NCBI GenBank assembly: GCA_039812685.1
Contig: JBDIBB010000047.1
Location: forward strand, 1-29,751
Reading direction: 5' to 3'
Origin: JBDIBB01 sp039812685
GTDB taxonomy: Bacteria > Acidobacteriota > Vicinamibacteria > Vicinamibacterales > JAFNAJ01
DNA length: 29,751 nucleotides
The notes beneath the pieces are model-generated. The model was not told the origin of the DNA, did not search any database, and saw only the letters and a list, made by a program, of their open reading frames with translations. The translations under genes and the position numbers were made by a program. Shown here piece by piece: positions 9,010-16,279 of the stretch. Positions within the stretch are counted from its first letter, which is position 1; each line of letters opens with the position of its first letter.

Positions 9010-11133
9010 TCAGTTGATGCCGAGTTCCTTCAGCAGGTCCGCCGCCCCTTCCACCTGATCGAGCATCCACAGCAGGTAGCGCACGTCGACGCTCACGTTG
9101 CGGGCGATGTCGGGGTTGTAGCCGAAGTCGTTCGCCACGTTCTCCCACACCCGGTCGAAGTTCACGCCCACCAGGCGCCCCCTGCCGTCGATGACCGGGC
9201 TGCCCGAGTTGCCGCCGGTGGTGTCGCAGGTCGCCAGGAAGTCGACGGGGACCTGGCCGCCCAGCGCGGCGACGCCCCAGCGGCCCGTGCGGCCGGCGGT
9301 GAATGCCTCCCGCACTTTGACCGGCACGTCGAATGGCTCCTGGCCGGTGTGCTTCTCCATCACGCCGGCCAGCGTGGTCTGCGGGCTGGCCGTCAGCGCC
9401 TCGCGGGGAACGTATCCCTGGACGCGGCCGAAGGTGACGCGCAGCGAGCTGTTGGCATCGGGCGCCACCGGCCGGCCCGCTTCGGCGATGACGGCGCGCC
9501 GCCACGCGGGCCGCAGCCGCAGGGTGGCGCCGGCGGCCACGTCGCGGCGCTCCTTGAGCGCCAGCCGCTCGGCGTCGAGCGCGAAGCCGAGGTCCAGCAG
9601 GGGATCCTTCCGGGCGCGGAGCGCGTCGGGCGTCTCGTCGAACATCGCGCTCCGGGCCGCGAGGTCGAACACCTTCGACTCGGCGTAGAGCGCATCGACG
9701 CGGCGCGAGATGCCCGCTTCGTCCAGCCCGGCAAACGCCCGATCGACGGCCTCGATGCGCTGCGCTGCCGGCAGCGCGAGCGCCCGCTTCAGCCACGAGC
9801 GCAGCAGCGCCTTGTCGGCGTCCTCGAGGTAGCGCTGCTGGTCGCGCGCGAGTTGGTCGCGCAGGCGGGGCAGGTCGCGCTCCATGTAGCCCGGCTCGCG
9901 TTCGAGGTCCGGCTTCGCGCCCTCGGTTGCGCGGCGGGCGAGCTGCACCGGCCAGCGCAGCGCACGCGGTCCGCGCGCCAGCAGGTCCAGCAGGAAGTCG
10001 TGATCCCAGGTCCTGAGCCGCTCGTCGTTGAGCCTGACCAGCCCCGTGTAGGCCTCGAGCGCCTCGGCCCCGCCGGGTGCCGTCGCGGCCCACGCCTTCA
10101 CGCGCGCATCGGCCGCGCGCTGCTTCTCGACGATGTGCCCGCGGCGCAGGCCGGCGATCTGGCCGTCGGCGTTCTTGCGCGTGTTCTCCAGGCCGCGCAG
10201 CTCGTCCTCCACCGCGATGGCCGCCTCGGGCGATTTCCGGCCGGCCGCCTCGAGGATCGCGATCCACCCGGCGTTCAGGTCGCTGACGGCCGGGAACCAG
10301 CGCTGCTCGCGCTCGGCCATCTCGTCGCCGATCCAGGCGCGGTAGGAGCGGCCCGGGTAGCCGAGCACGGCGACCGCGTCGCCCGGCTTCACGCCCTCGG
10401 CCGAGACGGGGAACCAGTACCTGGGCCGGTAGGGCTCGCCGTTGACGTAGGCGCGCAGCAGCGAGAAGTCGCCCGAGTGGCGGGGCCAGCTCCAGTTGTC
10501 GACCTCGCCGCCGTAGTTGCCCACCTGCTCGGGCGGCGCGTACACCAGCCGCACGTCACGGATCTCCTCGAACTCGGTGAGCGTGAAGAAGAGCCCGCCG
10601 TCGAAGGCTGCGAACTGGCAGCGCGTGCCGGGCGTCTTCTCGCACTCGGCGACGATGGCCTTCTCGGCCGCCTCGACGGCCTTGAAGCGCGCCAGGTCGG
10701 TGGCGTCGCGGGGCACGGCGGCGAGTACCCGTGCGGTGACGTCGCGGAAGGCGCGCGGCACCTGCACGCGGTAGGTCTTCGACGCCTTCTCCTCGGCGCG
10801 GGTGCGCGCGAGGAATCCGTCGCGGCCGATGTTCTGCTGCGGCGTCGAATGCTCCTGCAGGACGCCGACCACGCAGTGGTGGTTGGTGATGAGCAGCCCT
10901 TCCGGGGAGATGAAGCTGCCCGAGCAGCCTGGCAGTTGCACGGCGTTGGCCAGCAGCCCGCCGCCGGCCTGCTCGTTCCACAGGCGGTCGAGCGGCAGAT
11001 CGAAGCCCTGGGCCTTCACCCAGGCCGCTCCCTGCTGCAGCACCTGCTGTGGGGTCCACTTGCCTTCCTCGGCGTGCGCGGCGGGTGCGGCGGCCAGCGC
11101 GAGGGCGCACAGCGTGACGGAAATGAATCGCAT
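9010..11133 (-). CDS. S46 dipeptidyl-peptidase (DPP7/DPP11 family)
   Basis: A 707-residue secreted serine peptidase of family S46, which removes dipeptides from peptides in the periplasm. The start at 11133 has GGAGG just upstream and opens a signal peptide ending AHA at about residue 21. The chymotrypsin-like part shows LLITNHHCV with the catalytic His at about residue 85, and TTGGNSGSPVI with Ser643 as nucleophile; a helical domain lies between. After the serine comes GVNFDRVWE. In this family the residue in the FD-x segment sets the S1 pocket, Gly in DPP7 and Arg in DPP11, so the Arg here suggests cleavage after Asp or Glu (an inference from family knowledge). The length is normal for the family. 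Confidence 0.93.
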   Translation of the reverse strand: MRFISVTLCALALAAAPAAHAEEGKWTPQQVLQQGAAWVKAQGFDLPLDRLWNEQAGGGLLANAVQLPGCSGSFISPEGLLITNHHCVVGVLQEHSTPQQNIGRDGFLARTRAEEKASKTYRVQVPRAFRDVTARVLAAVPRDATDLARFKAVEAAEKAIVAECEKTPGTRCQFAAFDGGLFFTLTEFEEIRDVRLVYAPPEQVGNYGGEVDNWSWPRHSGDFSLLRAYVNGEPYRPRYWFPVSAEGVKPGDAVAVLGYPGRSYRAWIGDEMAEREQRWFPAVSDLNAGWIAILEAAGRKSPEAAIAVEDELRGLENTRKNADGQIAGLRRGHIVEKQRAADARVKAWAATAPGGAEALEAYTGLVRLNDERLRTWDHDFLLDLLARGPRALRWPVQLARRATEGAKPDLEREPGYMERDLPRLRDQLARDQQRYLEDADKALLRSWLKRALALPAAQRIEAVDRAFAGLDEAGISRRVDALYAESKVFDLAARSAMFDETPDALRARKDPLLDLGFALDAERLALKERRDVAAGATLRLRPAWRRAVIAEAGRPVAPDANSSLRVTFGRVQGYVPREALTASPQTTLAGVMEKHTGQEPFDVPVKVREAFTAGRTGRWGVAALGGQVPVDFLATCDTTGGNSGSPVIDGRGRLVGVNFDRVWENVANDFGYNPDIARNVSVDVRYLLWMLDQVEGAADLLKELGIN

Positions 11134-11420
11134 CGGTCCTCCGGCGATGAATCCGCGGGGGATTGTCGCACTACCCGTGCGCGGGCGCGAGCCGGGGCCG
11201 GTTTCGTGTGGTGCCAGGGTTCGTGTTCGCCTGGCGCAGGATGTTCGGCTGGCGCTCACGCTTCGCCGGCCCTCTGCCAGCTTCGCGCGGCGAGTGCCGG
11301 CCGCGCCGCTCGGAAAACTGATCCACCTGAGAACCTGGCGGCTGGCGTGTGGGGCTGGGAGGCCTTGGGGTCAGTGAAATGAGACCCGACCCCACCGAAA
11401 ATGGACCCGACCCAATATCT
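11134..11420. other. Gene-free stretch with GGGTCGGGTC-type repeats next to attL
   Basis: No convincing gene was found on either strand. The last 55 bases contain a broken repeat: GGGGTCAG at about 11367, GAGACCCGACCCC at about 11381, and AAAATGGACCCG at 11398-11409 followed by ACCCA. The same family of sequence lies on the far side of the tRNA gene at 22,490-22,655. Before the element inserted, this DNA was directly downstream of the tRNA-Leu gene. Confidence 0.5.
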
Positions 11421-11477
11421 TGGTGCCGGAGCCGGGAATCGAACCCGGACGGGAGGATGCTCCCGGAGGATTTTAAG
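11421..11477 (-). pseudogene. attL: displaced 3' part of tRNA-Leu(UAA)
   Basis: Read on the minus strand, this is the tRNA from the anticodon loop through the variable arm and T arm to CCA. It matches the intact tRNA at 22341-22397 in 56 of 57 bases; 11426-11477 is a perfect 52-base match with 22346-22397. The one difference is position 72 of the tRNA: C here, T in the intact copy. I interpret it as the original chromosomal 3' end, left behind when the element inserted. Beyond the core, element sequence begins at 11478. Confidence 0.93.
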
Positions 11478-11593
11478 GGGGTTCACCGCTCCGGCGCACT
11501 CGGCGAGAACAGGCCGGATTTCACGATTCCGCCCGGAACCTGCCCACTCGCCACTCACGAGGAACACGAGAAACACGAGCGATACCGGCAGTG

Positions 11594-11614
11594 TGGGGAC
11601 AGCGATGGGGACAG
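11594..11614 (+). repeat. Left pair of TGGGGACAG sites, putative integrase arm sites
   Basis: TGGGGACAG occurs at 11594-11602 and 11606-11614, followed by TGACAG. A matching pair in the same orientation lies near the right end at 22256-22275. Paired short repeats at both ends of an element are typical of the arm-type binding sites of tyrosine integrases. This pair is about 117 bases from the left core and just beyond the integrase stop codon. Confidence 0.6.
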
Positions 11615-11632
11615 TGACAGCGGCCCATCGCG

Positions 11633-12718
11633 CTACCGTCCGGTACCCGTCGCCGCGTGCTCGGCCAGCTTGCGCCCGGCGTCGCGCAGGTCGGCTTCGC
11701 TCACGATGTCGTACCGGTCGAACACCGACCGCGTCTTGTGCCCCGTGAGCTTCATCGCCGTGTGCTCGCTCACGCCGGAGCGCACGAGGTTGCGTACCGC
11801 CGTCCGCCGGAGGTCATGCACGAGCCGTCCGGGGCAGCCTGCCGCCTTGCACGCCTTCTCCCATGCCCATCGGAAGTCCCGAATCGGTTCGCCCTCGTGA
11901 TGGAACACGTGCGGGACGATGCGCCCGAGCCGCTTCTGCGTGGCATCGGTCACGGCGCGCTGGTCGACGAGCAGGGTCTTCAACGCGGGCATCGCATCGA
12001 AGATGAACGTCCGCCCGGCGTCGTTCTTCGTGGTGCCCGGCTCCAGCCGCACCGTCCCGGCCTTGAGGTCGACCTGTCCCCACGTCAGCGTGAGCACTTC
12101 GCTCGGCACGCGCCAGCCCGTGAGGTACGCGAACGTGATGACCGGCCGCAGATGCTCCGGCAGGTGCGTCGTCACCGCATCGACCTGTGCGCGGTCGAAG
12201 AACCCGGTCCGGATGTTGTCCTCGCGCAGCATCGGCACGTAGGGCCGATACAGCGACCGCCCGTCCTTCACGGCCAGCGAGAACGCGCGCCGGAGCGCGG
12301 ACAACTCGCGATTGACCGTCGCAGGCTTCGCCCCGTCGTCGAGCCGCGTCTTCGTGTACTCGCGGATGTCCGCCGTGGTGATGTTGGACACCTTGCGGCC
12401 ACCGAAGGCCGGTTGCAGGTACATCGTCCACCGACGCTCGACGTCGTCGGCGGTCGCCTTGCCGTTCGTCTGGTAGTCGGCGAACACCGCGCCCATCGCG
12501 TCATCGACCGTCAGCCGATGCGCGCTCGCGCTGACCGGTGCCCCTCCGGCGACCTTCCCTTCCAAGGTCTTGAGCAACGCGACCGCCTCGCCCTTCTTCG
12601 TCGTGTCGGTCGAGACTTCGACGCGCTTGCCGCCGCGATAGAACCGCGCGGTCCACGTCTTGCACTGGCGGACCGTCCCGTCCGCGCCTTTGAACTTCCG
12701 TCGGAACACCACTCCCAT
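11633..12718 (-). CDS. int: Tyrosine-type site-specific integrase
   Basis: A 361-residue tyrosine recombinase that should integrate and excise the element at tRNA-Leu. The N-terminus (about residues 5-60) is a short arm-binding-like domain; residues about 70-155 are the SAM-like core-binding domain; the rest is catalytic. The active-site set is complete: Arg203 (TGWRVPSE), Lys231 (TTKNDAG), His301 and Arg304 (HDLRRT), His327 (TGHKTR) and the nucleophile Tyr336 (FDRYDIV). The ATG at 12718 has GGAGG close upstream. It is the last gene of the leftward array, 155 bases from the attachment core, the usual position for an integrase. It appears full length and functional. Confidence 0.96.
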   Translation of the reverse strand: MGVVFRRKFKGADGTVRQCKTWTARFYRGGKRVEVSTDTTKKGEAVALLKTLEGKVAGGAPVSASAHRLTVDDAMGAVFADYQTNGKATADDVERRWTMYLQPAFGGRKVSNITTADIREYTKTRLDDGAKPATVNRELSALRRAFSLAVKDGRSLYRPYVPMLREDNIRTGFFDRAQVDAVTTHLPEHLRPVITFAYLTGWRVPSEVLTLTWGQVDLKAGTVRLEPGTTKNDAGRTFIFDAMPALKTLLVDQRAVTDATQKRLGRIVPHVFHHEGEPIRDFRWAWEKACKAAGCPGRLVHDLRRTAVRNLVRSGVSEHTAMKLTGHKTRSVFDRYDIVSEADLRDAGRKLAEHAATGTGR

Positions 12719-12870
12719 CGTCGCCTCCGTTGCAGTGCCGCAGTGCCGATGGAATGGGCTGTTCGCACGTCGAACCGCGTGCGAGAATTCGTCAGCCCGT
12801 TCGCAGCGTCAACCTGCGGCCGGGTCAGGGGTGTCGGTTCGTGTTACCAGCACGACCGACATCCCGAATC
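12719..12870. other. Short gap upstream of the integrase
   Basis: I see no gene here. It holds the integrase Shine-Dalgarno sequence at its left edge and may carry the integrase promoter, but I could not identify convincing -10 and -35 boxes. Confidence 0.3.
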
Positions 12871-13029
12871 CTACACCCGCCTGTCAAGCCGACCGCCTCT
12901 GCGCCCCGCTGCGCCGAAGCCGAGCGTCCACGCCTGCCACTCGCAATCGTGTTCGGCGATGACGAGGTCCGTCGACCTTGGCAGGAAGCGCGGATGCGGG
13001 TGCCGGGTGCGCCATCGCGTGGCCTTCAT
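12871..13029 (-). CDS. 52-residue protein, translationally coupled to the methyltransferase
   Basis: A small reading frame whose ATG (13029-13027) overlaps the TGA of the methyltransferase gene by the ATGA arrangement, with GGAGG placed three bases before it. The product begins MKATRWRTRHPHPRFLP, is strongly basic at both ends and has a middle part (DLVIAEHDCEWQAWTLGFG) that looks like a beta strand. I do not recognise a family. Coupling and the strong ribosome site argue that it is translated, possibly as an accessory or regulator of the methyltransferase (an inference). A random open frame cannot be excluded. Confidence 0.55.
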   Translation of the reverse strand: MKATRWRTRHPHPRFLPRSTDLVIAEHDCEWQAWTLGFGAAGRRGGRLDRRV

Positions 13030-14150
13030 GCGCCTCCAGTCCCCACGATGCCCACCGTGCAGCCGGGAGCGCGGCCGCGCGCGAACAACTCGACTCGCGC
13101 ACCATGCGGATACAGCGCGTCGATGATGTCGCGGAAGACGGCGGGCTTGACGCTGTGCGCGGTCCGTTCCTCGACGATGACGGAGTCGACGAGCGTCCGC
13201 GCGTCCGGCTGACAACTCCCGCGTGTGCCGACGAGCAAGAACTCGTGGCGCACGCCGTTGTAGTGGCCGAGGTTGGGCCTCATCTTGTCCCAGACGAACG
13301 ATGCCTTGTAGGCGAAGCCCCATGCCGCGATGACCTGAAGGGCGTCCGCCAAGCACGGCGATGTCGTCCACAGGAACAAGACCGCGTCGTCCTCAGCGAG
13401 ATGGCGAATCGGCAGCGCGCAGATGTCCGCCAGTGGCATCGTCGGGTAGTGGTCGCGCGCATCCATCGAACCCGGCGGCATGCTGTTGCCGTACTGCCAC
13501 GGCGGGTCCGCATAGATCACGCGGTAACGCCCGGTCGGCTGCGCGATGCGTCGGGCTTCGATGGTCTCAGCCGTGACCTGCCGCGCGGCTTCCATCGGCT
13601 TCATGTCCTGCTCGATGACCTTCGCGACGATGTCGCGCTGCGTCTCCGGCGGCTGCGACGCATACCGCGCCGCGAGCGAGACGGACACGTGCCCCTGCTC
13701 GACGGCCGCGATCATCTCCGGCGTCGCCGTATCGAGGACATCGCGAGCACGCTGTACGCTGCGCTCGCCGACGTTCAGCATTTTGGCAGCGGTATCCTGC
13801 GTCACGGGTAGCAAGTCGCCAATTGGCGGCTTGGTCCGGTCACCACCATGCGGCAGATTGGCGACCCGTGCCGCGACCATCGCCCGCTGCGACTCGTCGA
13901 GATGCCGCCGATGGAGATTCCGCGAGAGCACGAACGCCAGGGGACTTCCGACCCCGTCCCACGTCTCGTAGCGCGGTTCGACGCCGACGGCCACGCACGC
14001 CAAGTACCGATTCCGGCCATCGAGAATCTGGCCGCTGTCCGTGACGGTAATCGGCTCGTGGAGTCCGTTGGCCTTGATGTCAGCGGCGAGCGCCGCGAAC
14101 GCCTCCCCGGACAGCGCCGGGAAAATCAACGCGAGTGGATGAAACGTCAT
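13026..14150 (-). CDS. ParB-like domain fused to MT-A70 family adenine methyltransferase
   Basis: A 374-residue protein. Residues about 1-90 are a ParB/Srx-fold domain (IKANGLHEPITV, then the DGRNRY motif at 44-49, then LAFVLSRNLHRRHLDESQRAM). About 100-200 is a helical ParB-type region with a helix-turn-helix (DTAAKMLNVGERSVQRARDVL). The C-terminal half is an MT-A70 methyltransferase: VIYADPPWQYG has the catalytic DPPW at 215-218, followed by LFLWTTSP and VRHEFLLVGTRG. It should make N6-methyladenine in DNA. The ATG at 14150 is preceded by GGGGAGG; upstream frame extension has no support. Such fusions are common in phages and mobile elements, where they protect DNA from restriction or modify expression. 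The target site is unknown. Confidence 0.9.
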   Translation of the reverse strand: MTFHPLALIFPALSGEAFAALAADIKANGLHEPITVTDSGQILDGRNRYLACVAVGVEPRYETWDGVGSPLAFVLSRNLHRRHLDESQRAMVAARVANLPHGGDRTKPPIGDLLPVTQDTAAKMLNVGERSVQRARDVLDTATPEMIAAVEQGHVSVSLAARYASQPPETQRDIVAKVIEQDMKPMEAARQVTAETIEARRIAQPTGRYRVIYADPPWQYGNSMPPGSMDARDHYPTMPLADICALPIRHLAEDDAVLFLWTTSPCLADALQVIAAWGFAYKASFVWDKMRPNLGHYNGVRHEFLLVGTRGSCQPDARTLVDSVIVEERTAHSVKPAVFRDIIDALYPHGARVELFARGRAPGCTVGIVGTGGA

Positions 14151-14298
14151 CAGCCTCCCCCTGCCGCATGACAGTCTAGATGAAGCTCCGCGAGCGGCCG
14201 ACCCGCCTCTGCGCCTCGCTGGCGCGTCCATCTCGCCTGCCGTCCCTGACACCGTCCGGCCTGTCGTTCGTCGCGCTACGGCCCGCCTGCGGCTGCCA

Positions 14299-14808
14299 TC
14301 AGGCCAGCGGCGCGAAGCCCCACGCGAACAGCAGCCAGTCGACATCGTGTTCGTCGCGCGCATCATCGGTGACGCTCGCGCCCACCGGCCCGGTTGCCGC
14401 CTGCCACACGTGCGCCAGTTCATGCGCCAACAGCGATGACACCCACTCGCCATCTCGCGTGAGCGCGGCGAGCGCCAGCCTCAGCGTCATCCCGTGGTCC
14501 GTGCAGTGTCCCCACTCGTTCGGCAGCGAGCGCACCAGCCGCACCGACGGGTCGCCCCACGCGGCACGCATCGCCGGAGACCGCCAGTGCGCCGTGATGG
14601 TCCGTTGCACGTCGCGCGGCAACCGTGCCCACGTCCGGCCCCACATCTCGACGAAGGCACGACGCGTGAACAGGTCGACGACGCTGGACGTGAACAACAG
14701 CGGTCCGCCCGGCTGCGGCCACAGCCCGCCGCATCGCGTGAGCCGTCGGACTTTCCCGCTGACGGGAACTTTCCCGCTGGCGGGAACCGTCAGACCGCGA
14801 CCGGACAC
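14299..14808 (-). CDS. Small HExxH metalloprotease-like protein
   Basis: A 169-residue product. I chose GTG at 14808 because GGAGG lies four bases upstream and it overlaps the preceding stop by 19 bases; the frame itself is open further upstream. The key motif is SLLAHELAHVWQ (His129, Glu130, His133), a zincin signature, followed at residues 152-166 by an acidic-aromatic stretch (DEHDVDWLLFAWGF) that could supply the third zinc ligand. There is no signal peptide or membrane segment, so it should act in the cytoplasm. The N-terminal repeat TVPASGKVPVSGKV is encoded by two tandem 18-base palindromes. The substrate is unknown; SprT-like or ImmA-like roles are possible but no diagnostic residues decide. 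Confidence 0.72.
   Translation of the reverse strand: MSGRGLTVPASGKVPVSGKVRRLTRCGGLWPQPGGPLLFTSSVVDLFTRRAFVEMWGRTWARLPRDVQRTITAHWRSPAMRAAWGDPSVRLVRSLPNEWGHCTDHGMTLRLALAALTRDGEWVSSLLAHELAHVWQAATGPVGASVTDDARDEHDVDWLLFAWGFAPLA
14751..14786. repeat. Two tandem TTCCCG-N4-CGGGAA palindromes
   Basis: Two 18-base units, 14751-14768 and 14769-14786, differ at one base. Each contains TTCCCG, four bases, CGGGAA. A third, perfectly symmetric version lies at 19944-19961 in the ParB-like gene. The form fits a dimeric DNA-binding protein, for example an operator or a partition site, but they lie inside coding sequence, so coding constraint must also be considered. Confidence 0.5.
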
Positions 14809-15332
14809 GGTGCCTCCGCAGGTCGGGGCCGATACTGGACGATGGAGACCGTGAGCGTCTGCCGCAGCCGCGTACGACAGGTCGGCCCACAGATTCGCCG
14901 TCGACCACGTGGCGTGACCGGTACCAGCCCGCCACAGACACGACACCGGACCGGCAAGGGTGCCAAGTCTTCAGCCCGACTCGGCGCACGCGCCATCCCG
15001 ACGCGCGTCTCAGCACGCGCTGAGTCCCCCTTGCCGATGCCGTCGTCCCGATGGGACGCCTGCCACCGATGCCCACGCTCCGGCACGGCGACCTGTCCCG
15101 CGAGCACCCGCGTCGCGGTGTCGCGGACTTGCCGAATGTCCAGCGCGGCCAACGAAACCCACCAGCGCAACACGTGGTCGCTCTCCCCATCGAGCAGGAA
15201 GCTCCGTGCGGCGTCACGCAGCCGCGCATCCCGTCGGGCCAAGTCCGTGAGCGCTTGCCGGAGCACGCCACGCGCCACGCGTCCCGGCCAGTCGTCAATC
15301 GCCGGAGCCTGCCCTTCGACGCCAAGCGCCAC
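14790..15332 (-). CDS. Unknown protein with C-terminal four-cysteine zinc finger
   Basis: A 180-residue product of no family I recognise. Residues about 15-80 are helical (RGVLRQALTDLARRDARLRDAAR, then LRWWVSLAALDIRQVRDTATRVL), then a low-complexity linker, then a zinc-ribbon-like end CRVCGG...CGPTC with Cys130, Cys133, Cys148 and Cys152 and a basic helix after it (RTRLRQTL). That end resembles the short DNA- or RNA-binding fingers common in phage and element proteins. The proposed start is GTG at 15332, one base after the stop of the 58-residue gene; the frame is open to 15395, so the start is uncertain. Confidence 0.7.
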   Translation of the reverse strand: MALGVEGQAPAIDDWPGRVARGVLRQALTDLARRDARLRDAARSFLLDGESDHVLRWWVSLAALDIRQVRDTATRVLAGQVAVPERGHRWQASHRDDGIGKGDSARAETRVGMARAPSRAEDLAPLPVRCRVCGGLVPVTPRGRRRICGPTCRTRLRQTLTVSIVQYRPRPAEAPCPVAV

Positions 15333-15333
15333 G

Positions 15334-15510
15334 TCAGCGACCCGCCCGGTTGAGCAACAGGTCACGTAGACGGCTGAGCGCGCCGTCCGCCTCATCGATG
15401 GCGCGAGCCAGCGCGTAGCCGTGGTTCGTCGGGTCGGGCACGTCCGCCTTGAGCGTGGCGAGATTGGCCCGGAGGCTCGCCAGCATCGTCAGTCGTTCGT
15501 CGAGCGTCAT
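15334..15510 (-). CDS. 58-residue helical protein
   Basis: A small frame between the 243-residue gene and the zinc-finger gene, starting 11 bases after one stop and ending one base before the next start. The product begins MTLDERLTMLASLRANLATL and continues as two amphipathic helices with a turn at VPDPTNHG (residues 24-31) and a second helix ARAIDEADGALSRLRDLLL. This helix-turn-helix hairpin form suggests a small coiled-coil adaptor. No ribosome site stronger than GGGGCG is seen, so coupling is likely. Its close fit in the operon and non-random helix pattern are the evidence; function unknown. Confidence 0.65.
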   Translation of the reverse strand: MTLDERLTMLASLRANLATLKADVPDPTNHGYALARAIDEADGALSRLRDLLLNRAGR

Positions 15511-15521
15511 GGGTCGCCCCG

Positions 15522-16253
15522 TCAGAGCACCATGCTCGGCATGTCGACCGCTGCGCCCGTGTCCGCGCGCCGAATCGTCCCCGGCGGCACACCGGCCAGG
15601 GCGTCAACGACGCGGTGCGCTTCCGCGACGAGCAACGCGAGTGCCCCTGCCGTGGCCTGAGCACCGGCCACCGCGCCGTCAATGCCGAGTGCCCGTGCCC
15701 GAGCCGCCTGTGCCTGTTCCCTCGTGCGCTCGTCGACGACGTCGCGCTCCGGCAGGCTCTCCAACGCGTACGTGACGATGCGGTCCGGCTGCGCCTTCGC
15801 CGCTTCGGCGAGGTAGCGCACACGCAACGTCGGGTTGTCCTGCGGCGCGAAGACGCTCCACAGATGCGTGATGCGCGCCACGTCCAACGCGGTGAACGGC
15901 TGCGGCGACGTCTCGACGAACTCGCCCTTCGCGTTCTTCGCCAGCCGCATCACACGGTCGGCGTACTCGTCGGCGGACTGCTGCGCCTTCGCAGCCCGTT
16001 CCTCGTACGGGCGCAACGCCGCGCGAGCAACGGCAGCGGCATCGGCGATGCGCTGCGGCAACAACTCCGGCCGGAACGTCAACGTGTCGGTACGCACCTT
16101 GGCGTCGACGGCGTCGAGCACGGGGTCGATGCCCGCAGCCGTGGACGCGATGATGTCGAAGTCCTTCGGCTCGATGCGCCCGGCATCGCGTTGCAGCGTC
16201 GCGCGCTCGACAATGGCGCGGCTCGTGGTGCGGAAGTGGGTCAGGTCACTCAT
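15522..16253 (-). CDS. 243-residue helical protein downstream of the large terminase
   Basis: I do not recognise the family. The ATG at 16253 has GGAGG nine bases upstream; the longer open frame is not supported. The protein is almost entirely helical, with heptad-like stretches at about residues 60-115 (RIADAAAVARAALRPYEERA, then AKAQQSADEYADRVMRLAK) and 170-215, and ends in VDMPSMVL. There are no cysteines, signal peptide or membrane helices. Its place directly after the terminase would be that of a portal in a phage, but length and composition do not fit a portal. It might be a scaffold-like or packaging adaptor protein (an inference only). Confidence 0.75.
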   Translation of the reverse strand: MSDLTHFRTTSRAIVERATLQRDAGRIEPKDFDIIASTAAGIDPVLDAVDAKVRTDTLTFRPELLPQRIADAAAVARAALRPYEERAAKAQQSADEYADRVMRLAKNAKGEFVETSPQPFTALDVARITHLWSVFAPQDNPTLRVRYLAEAAKAQPDRIVTYALESLPERDVVDERTREQAQAARARALGIDGAVAGAQATAGALALLVAEAHRVVDALAGVPPGTIRRADTGAAVDMPSMVL

Positions 16254-16279
16254 GGTCGGTTCCTCCGGATGTGCGGCAC

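Noticed and set aside
9007..11382. 791-residue plus-strand open frame opposite the S46 peptidase
   Set aside because: Composition is a mirror of the real gene on the other strand; no motif, no ribosome site, while the minus frame has a complete catalytic set and signal peptide.
11421..11495. A second functional tRNA-Leu
   Set aside because: The D arm is missing and the anticodon stem cannot pair, although acceptor strands are complementary.
15522..16253. Portal protein after the large terminase
   Set aside because: At 243 residues and mainly coiled-coil-like, it is much shorter than portals and lacks their beta-rich wing and clip regions.
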